From the NCBI GenBank assembly GCA_900544705.1, contig UQWH01000014.1, positions 1 through 38,427 on the forward strand: a DNA stretch of 38,427 nucleotides, read 5' to 3'. The notes beneath the pieces are model-generated. The model searched no databases. It was not told the origin of the DNA and was given only the letters and a program-made list of their open reading frames with translations. The position numbers and the translations under genes were made by a program. The first letter of the stretch is position 1. Each line of letters begins with the position of its first letter. The DNA comes from an uncultured Eubacteriales bacterium. Lineage in GTDB: Bacteria; Bacillota; Clostridia; Oscillospirales; Oscillospiraceae. Positions 31,920 through 38,427 of this stretch are shown here, piece by piece.

Positions 31920-32831
31920 TCATGTACCGCGGCCGTCCAGATAGGCGCAGGCGGAGAGCGCGGCGGCCGCGCCGTCGGCGATGGCGGTGGCGACCTGACG
32001 GTACTGCTTTGTGCGGCAGTCGCCCGCGACATAGACACCGGGGGTTCCGGTATGGCAGCGTTCGTCGGCGGCGATGTAGCCCGCGGCATCCAGCCCGGCG
32101 ACGGCGGCAAAGGCCTGATTTTCCGGTTCGGTGCCGATGGCAAGGAATGCGCCGTCTACCGGCAGGTGGGTTTCCTCGCCGGTCGCGGTGTTTTTCAGCA
32201 GCAGCGCGCTGAGGCTCTCGCCACCCTCGTAGGCGGCGACAACGGTGTTATAAAGGCATGCAACGTTTTCCTTCGCCCGCACGGCATCGGCCAGTGCGCC
32301 CTCGCCGGTCAGTGTGGGCAGATTCTGCACGACCGTGACTTGGCTGCACTGCTCGCTCAGAAGCATGATCTCCTGCAGCGCGGTGTTCCCGCCGCCGATG
32401 ACAGCCACATGTGCACCGCGGTAGAACGCGCCGTCGCAGACCGCGCAGAAGGAAAGGCCGTTTCCGATGAAGCGCTCCTCGCCCGGAAGCCCCAGACGGC
32501 GGTGCCGCGCGCCCGCGGCGATGACAACCGCCCGACAGGGATAACTGCCGTTTTCACCGGTGACGGTCTTGACCGCTCCGTCTGTGATGCCGGTGACGGT
32601 GTCCATGTCGATGTCCGCGCCCAGCGCCATGGCCTGTTCCAGCATCCGCTGGGCAAGCTCGTTGCCGCTGATGGATTCAAAGCCGGGATAGTTTTCCAGC
32701 TTGGGCGAGAAAGTGACCTGCCCGCCGAAGGTGTCCTTTTCCAGAACCAGCACCGATTTTCCGGCGCGGCGGGCATAGATGGCTGCGGTCAGCCCCGCAG
32801 GGCCTGCGCCGATGACGACAATATCGTGCAT
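31920..32831 (-). CDS. trxB: Thioredoxin reductase
   Basis: A 303-aa flavoenzyme that reduces thioredoxin-like proteins with NADPH. The FAD motif is VVIGAGPAG (residues 5-13), the redox-active site CAVC is at 129-132 in SFCAVCDGAF, and the NADPH motif VIGGGNTA follows. The C-terminal GVYVAGDCRTKQYRQVATAIADG is the second FAD motif. Its ATG (32831) lies one base past the stop codon of nrdD (TGA-T-ATG), so it is translationally coupled. This placement next to an NrdD with its own redoxin domain suggests its main client is that domain. Confidence 0.95.
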   Translation of the reverse strand: MHDIVVIGAGPAGLTAAIYARRAGKSVLVLEKDTFGGQVTFSPKLENYPGFESISGNELAQRMLEQAMALGADIDMDTVTGITDGAVKTVTGENGSYPCRAVVIAAGARHRRLGLPGEERFIGNGLSFCAVCDGAFYRGAHVAVIGGGNTALQEIMLLSEQCSQVTVVQNLPTLTGEGALADAVRAKENVACLYNTVVAAYEGGESLSALLLKNTATGEETHLPVDGAFLAIGTEPENQAFAAVAGLDAAGYIAADERCHTGTPGVYVAGDCRTKQYRQVATAIADGAAAALSACAYLDGRGT

Positions 32832-32832
32832 A

Positions 32833-35223
32833 TCACAGCCTCACAGTCTGCTTTTCCGCAAAGGCGCGGATGTTGGAGGGGTTCTCGACACGCTGTACCT
32901 CGGTTTCGCCATCCAGCACCAGAAGCGTCGGCGCCTGCCGCACGCCGTATCTGCGCGCGGTGTCCGGGTCGTCGTCCACGACGCACAGGTCATAGACGAT
33001 CCCGGCATCGGCAAGGAATTTCTTCGCCATGACACACTTGGGGCAGGTTTTCGTGGTGAACAGAAGCAGGCGGCCGGACTTCGCCTCCGGCTGCTCCGCC
33101 GCCGGTGCGGACTGCTGCGCGGGCGCATCCTCGCCGAAGTGCCTGTGCAGGGAGCCGGTGATGTCGTAGACCTTGCGGTCCTTGTATTCCTGCGCCTTGC
33201 CGTCGTTCCAGTTCTGCACGGGACGGTAGTAGCCGGTGATGCGGCTGTAGACCTCGGTCGGCTTGCCGCAGATCGGGCAGACCTTCTGCTCTCCGGAGAG
33301 ATAGCCGTGTTCGGCACAGACGGAATAGGTGGGCGAGAGCGTGTAGTAGGGCAGGCGGTAGTTCTCGGCGATCTTGCGCACCAGATTTGCCGCGGCCTTC
33401 CAGTCCGGCAGCTTTTCTCCGAGGAAGGCGTGGAACACCGTGCCGGAGGTGTAGAGCGTCTGGAGTTTATCCTGAATGTCCAGTGCGGAGAAAATGTCCT
33501 CCGTGTAGCCCACGGGCAGGTGGGAGGAGTTGGTGTAGTAGGGCGTTTCGCCCTCCTTTGCCGCCGTGATGATGTCGGGGAAGTCCTTCTTGTCGTGCTT
33601 GGCCAGACGGTAGGTCGTGGACTCGGCGGGCGTGGCTTCCAGATTGTACAGATCGCCGTACTGCTCCTGATAGTCGGACAGGCGCTCGCGCATATGGTTC
33701 AGCACGTCCACGGTGAATTGCTGCGTTTCGGGGTGCGTCATGTCCTTGCGCAGCCACCTGGCATTGAGGCCGACCTCGTTCATGCCGATCAGGCCGATGG
33801 TGGAGAAGTGATTTTCAAAGGTGCCGAGATAGCGCTTCGTGTAGGGATAGAGCCCCTCGTTCAGCAGGCGCGTGATGACGTCGCGCTTGATCTTCAGGGA
33901 GCGCGCGGAGATGTCCATCAGATGATCCAGCCGCTTGTAGAATTCCTCCGGCGTGGCGGAGAGATAGGCAATCTTCGGCATATTGATCGTCACGACGCCG
34001 ACGGAGCCGGTGGACTCGCCGCTTCCGAAGAAGCCGCCGGACTTCTTGCGCAGCTCGCGCAGGTCCAGACGCAGACGGCAGCACATGGAGCGGATGTCGC
34101 TGGGCTGCATATCGCTGTTGACGTAGTTGGAGAAATAGGGCGTGCCGTATTTTGCGGTCATCTCGAAGAGCAGACGATTGTTCTCCGTTTCCGACCAGTC
34201 GAAGTCCTTTGTGATGGAGTAGGTGGGGATGGGGTACTGGAAACCGCGGCCGTTGGCATCGCCTTCGATCATGACCTCGATGAAGGCCTTGTTGACCATG
34301 TCCATCTCTTTTTTGCAGTCCTTGTACTTGAAGGGCATCTCCTTGCCGCCGACAATGGCGGGCAGCTCAGCCAGATCGTCCGGGACGACCCAGTCGAGCG
34401 TGATGTTGGAGAAGGGCGCCTGCGTGCCCCAGCGGGAGGGGGTGTTCACTCCGTAGATAAAGGACTCCACGCACTTTTTGACCTGCTCATAGCTCAGGTT
34501 GTCCACCTTGACGAAGGGGGCAAGATAGGTGTCGAAGGAGGAGAAGGCCTGTGCGCCGGCCCACTCGTTCTGCATGATGCCGAGGAAATTGACCATCTGA
34601 TTGCACAGGGAGGACAGGTGCTTTGCCGGGGCGGAGGTGATCTTGCCGGGAACGCCGCCGAGACCCTCCTGAATGAGCTGTTTCAGCGACCAGCCCGCGC
34701 AGTAGCCCGTCAGCATGGACATATCGTGGATGTGGATGTCGGCGTTGCGGTGGGCGTTGGCGATCTCGTCGTCATAGACCTCGGTGAGCCAGTAGTTCGC
34801 GGTGATCGCACCGGAATTGGAGAGGATCAGACCGCCGACGGAGTAGGTGACGGTGGAGTTTTCCTTCACGCGCCAGTCGCGCACCTTGACATAGCTGTCC
34901 ACCAGCTCCTTATAGTCGAGGATGGTGGACTTCATGTTGCGCAGCTTTTCCCGCTGACGGCGGTAGAGAATGTAGGCCTTGGCGACGTCGTCATAGCCCG
35001 CGCGGATCAGAACGGATTCCACGCTGTCCTGAATGTCCTCGACGGCGATCTTTCCGTCCTTGATCTTCGGCTCAAAATCCGCCGTGACCTTGAGCGCAAG
35101 GAAGTCGATGACGGAGTCATTGTACTGTTTTTCCTGCGCGTCGAACGCCTTCTTGATCGCGTGGGCGATCTTGGCAAGGTCGAATTCCACGACCTTATCG
35201 TTTCTCTTTACGACCTGATACAT
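32833..35223 (-). CDS. nrdD: Anaerobic ribonucleoside-triphosphate reductase fused to a C-terminal redoxin
   Basis: A 796-aa class III ribonucleotide reductase that makes dNTPs without oxygen. Residues 1-90 form the ATP-cone (VVKRNDKVVEFDLAKIAHAI). The catalytic barrel follows (about 100-640). The zinc-binding Cys cluster (SVCAEHGYL, VCPICGK) precedes the glycyl radical site ITGYYRPVQNW, with Gly664. After a Pro/Ala-rich linker, residues about 717-796 form a glutaredoxin/thioredoxin-like domain with CPKC (727-730) and the cis-Pro stretch QAPTLLV. The usual NrdD is about 700-720 aa, so the redoxin is an addition. The start is ATG 35223 with AGGAGGG. nrdG lies upstream and trxB downstream. It is likely the thioredoxin-dependent subtype rather than the formate-dependent one. 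Confidence 0.95.
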   Translation of the reverse strand: MYQVVKRNDKVVEFDLAKIAHAIKKAFDAQEKQYNDSVIDFLALKVTADFEPKIKDGKIAVEDIQDSVESVLIRAGYDDVAKAYILYRRQREKLRNMKSTILDYKELVDSYVKVRDWRVKENSTVTYSVGGLILSNSGAITANYWLTEVYDDEIANAHRNADIHIHDMSMLTGYCAGWSLKQLIQEGLGGVPGKITSAPAKHLSSLCNQMVNFLGIMQNEWAGAQAFSSFDTYLAPFVKVDNLSYEQVKKCVESFIYGVNTPSRWGTQAPFSNITLDWVVPDDLAELPAIVGGKEMPFKYKDCKKEMDMVNKAFIEVMIEGDANGRGFQYPIPTYSITKDFDWSETENNRLLFEMTAKYGTPYFSNYVNSDMQPSDIRSMCCRLRLDLRELRKKSGGFFGSGESTGSVGVVTINMPKIAYLSATPEEFYKRLDHLMDISARSLKIKRDVITRLLNEGLYPYTKRYLGTFENHFSTIGLIGMNEVGLNARWLRKDMTHPETQQFTVDVLNHMRERLSDYQEQYGDLYNLEATPAESTTYRLAKHDKKDFPDIITAAKEGETPYYTNSSHLPVGYTEDIFSALDIQDKLQTLYTSGTVFHAFLGEKLPDWKAAANLVRKIAENYRLPYYTLSPTYSVCAEHGYLSGEQKVCPICGKPTEVYSRITGYYRPVQNWNDGKAQEYKDRKVYDITGSLHRHFGEDAPAQQSAPAAEQPEAKSGRLLLFTTKTCPKCVMAKKFLADAGIVYDLCVVDDDPDTARRYGVRQAPTLLVLDGETEVQRVENPSNIRAFAEKQTVRL

Positions 35224-35233
35224 CGTTTCCCTC

Positions 35234-35917
35234 CTATTCTCCCCGGAGCTGTGCAGCGGGGATGCCGCGTCTGGCGGCAGCCAGACATTGTTCCATTTTT
35301 TCCCGGCTCGCGGCGTGCATCCCGGCAGAAAGAATATTGCCGGAATCCACGAATTCCTGCAAAAAGTAGCGCTTCGCGCCGGCCAGCCATGCGCCGATGG
35401 CCGCGAAATCCTCCGGCTCGTGCAGCTCGTCCACGACCGTGGTGCGGAATTCATAGTCCGTACTGCCGGCTATCAGGAAAGCAGCGCTCTGCCGGATGTC
35501 GTCCAGCCGGACGGGGACGCCCGCCGTGGCTTCGTATTTTTCCGGGCGGTTCTTGATGTCCATTGCGACATAGTCCACAAGTCCGGCCTCCAGCAGCGCT
35601 TGCAGCCGCGCTGGAAAGGCACCGTTCGTGTCCAGTTTAACAAGGAAGCCCAGCGCGCGGATGCGCCGGAGAAAGCCTTCCAGCTCCGGTTGAAGCAGCG
35701 GCTCGCCGCCGGTCAAGGCCACGCCGTCGAGCAGACCGCGCCGTTTTTCCAGAAAGCGGAAGAATTCTTCCTCCGGGATGTCCTCGCCGCCGCCCAGCAC
35801 CAGCGGCGTGTTGTGGCAGAAGGGACAGCGAAAGTTGCAGCCGGGCAGGAAAACCGTGCAGGCGACGCGGCCGGGGTAGTCCAGAAGCGTCATTTTCTGC
35901 AAACCGCCGATGCGCAT
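35234..35917 (-). CDS. nrdG: Anaerobic ribonucleotide reductase activating protein (radical SAM)
   Basis: A 227-aa radical-SAM activase that makes the glycyl radical in NrdD. The iron-sulfur motif is C27-x3-C31-x2-C34 (CNFRCPFC). GGEPLLQPE is the SAM-binding GGE motif, and DTNGAFPA and VDYVAMDIKN are typical of the family. I chose ATG 35917, which has AGGAGGG a few bases before it; upstream in-frame codons run into the NrdR box. It is the first gene of the nrdG-nrdD-trxB operon, 10 bases before nrdD. Confidence 0.94.
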   Translation of the reverse strand: MRIGGLQKMTLLDYPGRVACTVFLPGCNFRCPFCHNTPLVLGGGEDIPEEEFFRFLEKRRGLLDGVALTGGEPLLQPELEGFLRRIRALGFLVKLDTNGAFPARLQALLEAGLVDYVAMDIKNRPEKYEATAGVPVRLDDIRQSAAFLIAGSTDYEFRTTVVDELHEPEDFAAIGAWLAGAKRYFLQEFVDSGNILSAGMHAASREKMEQCLAAARRGIPAAQLRGE

Positions 35918-35956
35918 GATGTCCCTCCTAAATTTAGTGATATCTTTTGATTGCAG

Positions 35957-35972
35957 ACACAATATATTGTGT
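35957..35972. promoter_or_regulatory. NrdR box
   Basis: ACACAATATATTGTGT is a perfect 16-bp palindrome and fits the NrdR consensus. It lies 13 bases downstream of the -10 of the nrdG promoter, so NrdR bound there (in its dATP/ATP form) would block transcription. NrdR boxes usually come in pairs about three helical turns apart; I see no second good box here. Confidence 0.88.
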
Positions 35973-35985
35973 CTATGCCTTGAAT

Positions 35986-36014
35986 AGCATACCTGTTTTT
36001 ACCGGCTTTGTCAA
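35986..36014 (-). promoter_or_regulatory. Promoter of the nrdG-nrdD-trxB operon
   Basis: On the minus strand, -35 TTGACA (36014-36009), 17-base spacer, -10 TATGCT (35991-35986), 68 bases before the nrdG start. The NrdR box covers the expected early transcribed region. Confidence 0.75.
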
Positions 36015-36039
36015 GCATGAAAGCACGGGCATTTTTCAC

Positions 36040-36067
36040 AAAAAGCGCCGCCCGATTTTAGCGGGCG
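36040..36067 (-). terminator. Terminator after mutT
   Basis: Minus-strand stem CGCCCG / CGGGCG with an AT-rich loop, then GCGCTTTTTG. It lies 28 bases after the mutT stop and separates it from the nrd promoter. Confidence 0.65.
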
Positions 36068-36094
36068 ACTGGAGAAATATGGTGGAAAAGATTG

Positions 36095-36475
36095 TTACAT
36101 GACTCCGAGCGCGGGAAGAAACGCGCGGTCTGCGGGGCTGAATTCATATTGCGGCAGCTCCGCAGCGGTGATCCAGCGCTGGTCATTGTGCTCCAGCTTT
36201 TGCAGATGTCCGCCCGTGATGACGGCGGCCAGCAGCGTCAGGCGGATGGTCAGGTCGGGGTATTCATGCACGACCTGCGCCACGGGCTCCTCCACGGCGA
36301 CCGTCACGCCAAGCTCCTCGCGGCACTCGCGCGCAAGCGCCTGTGCCATGGTTTCTCCTGGCTCGACCTTGCCGCCGGGGAATTCCCACAGCAGCCCCCG
36401 CGCCTTGTGCGCCGGGCGCTGACAGATCAGAAATTTTCCGTCCTGCCGCAGCAGGGCGGCGACGACCTCGGTCAT
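36095..36475 (-). CDS. mutT: Nudix hydrolase, MutT-like (8-oxo-dGTP diphosphatase)
   Basis: A 126-aa Nudix protein. The full Nudix box is at residues 35-57 (G-x5-E-x7-REUxEExGU: GKVEPGETMAQALARECREELGV). The pattern FLICQRP...GLLWEFPGGKVE is typical of MutT/CTP pyrophosphohydrolases that clean oxidised nucleotides. I place the start at ATG 36475 because AAGGAGGC lies just upstream; the longer open frame overlaps the upstream gene out of register. It lies 22 bases after the amidohydrolase gene, likely in one operon with it. Its place beside dNTP synthesis genes fits a nucleotide-pool role. Confidence 0.9.
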   Translation of the reverse strand: MTEVVAALLRQDGKFLICQRPAHKARGLLWEFPGGKVEPGETMAQALARECREELGVTVAVEEPVAQVVHEYPDLTIRLTLLAAVITGGHLQKLEHNDQRWITAAELPQYEFSPADRAFLPALGVM

Positions 36476-36497
36476 GCGGCCGCCTCCTTTCAAAAAA

Positions 36498-37361
36498 TCA
36501 GTCATAGAAGCGAAATTTGCGCTCGATCTGCCCCTGTGCGTAGGCCAGAAGCTGCGGTGCGCGCTCGCCCAGCGCCTCGGCCAGCAGTGCGTGCTCGTCC
36601 TGCGTGCCCTTCCCGTGGAAAACGCGGTAGGCACCGGCATCACTGCCGCAGCCGATCGCCGCGCCCTGCGCTGCGGCAAAGACGACGGCCTCCTGCTGCC
36701 CGGCCAGAAGGCGGTGCAGCACCTCGTCCGGATAGCGCCCGCAGCCGATCAGATCGGCGATGGTCGAGAGCGTCGGCACCCAGACGGTTTCCGAGGCGGC
36801 CAGGCGGCGCAGCGTGTCCCGGCTGAGGTAAGCGCCGTGCTCAATGGAGTCCGCTCCCGCGTCCAGTGCGGCGCAGACCGCCGTATCGCCGTTGGCGTGC
36901 GCCATGACGGCAAAGCCGCGCTCACGGGCAAGGGTGATCATTTTGCGGATGTCCTCCGGTGCGGGTCCGGCCTCCGTCAGTTGGCCGTAGACATGAAAGT
37001 CGATCAGGCCGCTGATCATCAGCTTGATGAAGTCCGCGCCCTGCGCCTGTGCTTCGTCCAGAAGTCGGGCGTATTCCGTCCAATCCGCAAAGCCGCGGCC
37101 GATGAAGGCGCCGTAGTGCCCTTTCTGATAAATCGGAAAGGCCGGGCAGCGGTAGTCGATGCCGTAGTTTTTTGCAAGCGCCCGCGCCCGCAGGCAGACG
37201 CCCCAGCGGTCGCCGCCGTCGCGCAGGAAGGTCACGCCGCGCGCGCGGTAATCCTCCAGACGCGCACGGATCAGGCCGTCGTCCGGCCGGGCGGCGTGCG
37301 CGGCAATGGCGGCCTTCCAGTCCACACCGTCGAGTACCATATGAATATGAAGATCTTCCAT
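36498..37361 (-). CDS. Amidohydrolase family protein
   Basis: A 287-aa metal-dependent hydrolase. Metal ligands are visible in order: HIH (H5, H7) at the very N-terminus, Lys113 in FIKLM (likely carbamylated bridging Lys), His155 in MAHANG, His175 in IEHG, and Asp241 in GSDAG. It lacks the N-terminal beta-sandwich part that most amidohydrolases (imidazolonepropionase, prolidase types) have before HxH, so the fold is a bare barrel. The start is ATG 37361 with a GAGGGAAAAG site. A terminator for the upstream gene ends 16 bases before it, leaving little room for a promoter. The substrate (an amide, dipeptide or cyclic imide) is unknown. Confidence 0.85.
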   Translation of the reverse strand: MEDLHIHMVLDGVDWKAAIAAHAARPDDGLIRARLEDYRARGVTFLRDGGDRWGVCLRARALAKNYGIDYRCPAFPIYQKGHYGAFIGRGFADWTEYARLLDEAQAQGADFIKLMISGLIDFHVYGQLTEAGPAPEDIRKMITLARERGFAVMAHANGDTAVCAALDAGADSIEHGAYLSRDTLRRLAASETVWVPTLSTIADLIGCGRYPDEVLHRLLAGQQEAVVFAAAQGAAIGCGSDAGAYRVFHGKGTQDEHALLAEALGERAPQLLAYAQGQIERKFRFYD

Positions 37362-37377
37362 CGCTTTTCCCTCTTAG

Positions 37378-37408
37378 AAAAAAGGAGCGAACACTCGCTC
37401 CTTTTTTT
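37378..37408. terminator. Terminator of the second nrdD gene
   Basis: Perfect stem AAAAAAGGAGCGA / TCGCTCCTTTTTT with loop ACAC. With A and T runs on both sides it works in either direction. It lies 13 bases past the nrdD stop (37421-37423) and just before the amidohydrolase start. Confidence 0.92.
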
Positions 37409-37420
37409 ACGTCAAATAAC

Positions 37421-38427
37421 TTATAGATGCAGCACGCGCTCTTTGATCTCCTGCGTTCTGCCCTGATTCCAGAACTGCGTGCCGATGTAGCCGCAGGTAC
37501 GGCGGGCGACGTTCATCTTGCTCTGGTCGGTGTTGCCGCAGTTGGGGCAGGTCCAGACCAGCTTGCCGTCCTCGTCCTCCACGACCTCGATCTCGCCGTC
37601 ATAGCCGCAGACCTGGCAGTAGTCGGACTTCGTGTTCAGCTCGGCGTACATGATGTTGTCGTAGATGAACTTCATCAGCTCCAGCACGGCGTCGATGTTG
37701 TTCTGCATATCCGGCACCTCGACGTAGCTGATCGCGCCGCCGGGGGAGAGCGCCTGAAACTGCGCCTCAAAGGCCAGCTTGTCAAAGGCGTTGATGTGCT
37801 CGGTCACGTGGATGTGGTAGGAATTCGTGATATAACTCTTGTCCGTCACGCCGGGGATGATGCCGAAGCGCTTTTGCAGGCACTTTGCAAACTTGTAGGT
37901 CGTGGATTCGAGCGGCGTGCCGTAGAGGCTGAAGTCCATGTTGTTTTCGGCCTTCCACTTTTTGCAGGCATCGTTCATGTACTGCATGACCTGAAGCGCA
38001 AAGGGCTTGGCCTCCGGGTCAGTGTGGGACTTGCCGGTCATATACTTGACGCATTCATACAGGCCCGCATAGCCCAGAGAGATCGTGGAATATCCGCCGT
38101 AGAGCAGCTTGTCGATGGGCTCGCCCTTGGGCAGGCGCGCCAGTGCACCGTACTGCCACAGGATGGGCGCGGCATCGGAAAGGGTGCCCTTCAGACGGTT
38201 GTGGCGGCACATCAGCGCGCGGTAGCACAGGTCGAGACGCTCGTCGAAGATCTTCCAGAACTTGTCCATATCGCGGTGGGAGGACAGCGCGACGTCCACC
38301 AGATTGATGGTCACAACGCCCTGATTGAAGCGGCCGTAATACTTCGGCTTGCCGTTTTCGTCCACATAGGGCGTCAGGAAGCTGCGGCAGCCCATGCAGG
38401 TGTAGCAGTGGCCCTCGCCGTTCTTGT
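37421..38427 (-). CDS. nrdD: Second anaerobic ribonucleoside-triphosphate reductase, 3' part (5' end outside window)
   Basis: C-terminal 335 residues of another class III reductase; the frame is open to the window edge (KNGEGHCYTCMGCRSF at the edge). Active-site-region Cys residues are seen in HCYTCMGCRSF. Two CxxC pairs (CQVCGYDG and CPNCGN) form the zinc site. The glycyl radical site is RRTCGYIGTQFWNQGR, near the C-terminus, which ends KERVLHL. This is the E. coli/phage T4 type and differs clearly from the GYYRP type encoded at 32833-35223. It has no redoxin domain. A strong terminator follows. Confidence 0.93.
   Translation of the reverse strand, partial: KNGEGHCYTCMGCRSFLTPYVDENGKPKYYGRFNQGVVTINLVDVALSSHRDMDKFWKIFDERLDLCYRALMCRHNRLKGTLSDAAPILWQYGALARLPKGEPIDKLLYGGYSTISLGYAGLYECVKYMTGKSHTDPEAKPFALQVMQYMNDACKKWKAENNMDFSLYGTPLESTTYKFAKCLQKRFGIIPGVTDKSYITNSYHIHVTEHINAFDKLAFEAQFQALSPGGAISYVEVPDMQNNIDAVLELMKFIYDNIMYAELNTKSDYCQVCGYDGEIEVVEDEDGKLVWTCPNCGNTDQSKMNVARRTCGYIGTQFWNQGRTQEIKERVLHL

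Noticed and set aside
31799..32143. A 114-aa minus-strand frame after cotJ
   Set aside because: It lies over the trxB 3' end and a perfect terminator; no start site or family signal.
32779..35556. A 925-aa open frame on the plus strand
   Set aside because: It runs antisense through nrdD, whose motifs are beyond doubt. It has low-complexity composition and no family signal; high GC at third positions keeps the opposite frame open.
35930..35995. A second NrdR box
   Set aside because: Only one stretch fits the consensus; TTAGTGATATC and GAATAGCATAC have too few matches.

Overview
The window (about 38.4 kb, GC-rich) looks like a chromosomal segment of a spore-forming anaerobic Firmicute of class Clostridia, most likely an Oscillospirales gut bacterium. 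The reasons are the cotJ spore-coat genes, two class III (oxygen-sensitive) ribonucleotide reductases with a radical-SAM activase, strong AGGAGG ribosome sites, TTGACA-17-TATAAT promoters, and T7SSb-type secretion genes. The lineage is inferred from gene content only.

Layout. 1-836: 3' part of an M3 oligoendopeptidase, then a cluster of hairpins with two exact 32-bp copies. 1175-3069: a surface protein with a bacterial Ig-like domain, and a small MGMT-family protein. 3107-13910 (minus): an export-type ABC operon with one ATPase and three tandem giant FtsX/MacB-like permeases, driven from a consensus promoter. 14088-25186 (plus): a compact T7SSb-like locus. It encodes a DUF6382-like/FHA protein, a CpaE/MinD-like ATPase, an EsaB/YukD ubiquitin-like protein and a three-ATPase EssC. 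A second promoter then drives a WXG100 protein, three small helical proteins, a lipoprotein and a large serine lipase. The last two look like an immunity protein and its effector. No EsaA, EssA or EssB is recognisable in this window.

25237-31779 (minus) is the most striking part. The spore-coat manganese catalase gene cotJC, downstream of a fused cotJA-cotJB gene, is split by a 5,448-bp element carrying a large serine recombinase. The element also carries a 52-aa ORF, a LysR regulator, an FAD dehydrogenase and a CofE-like ligase. The two junctions share ATTC. Joining them restores a 198-codon cotJC frame through the metal-binding motif GTEELGHLEM. The element ends, joined, form a 22-bp imperfect inverted repeat around a perfect GCCGGAT-GA-ATCCGGC dyad, as expected for an attP site. 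This resembles the skin-type elements removed during sporulation, here with metabolic cargo.

31920-38427 (minus): a trxB / nrdD-redoxin fusion / nrdG operon under a consensus promoter with a perfect NrdR box, then mutT and an amidohydrolase, then the 3' part of a second, different NrdD. The first NrdD carries its own CPKC redoxin domain and sits next to thioredoxin reductase, so it is probably reduced by the thioredoxin system.
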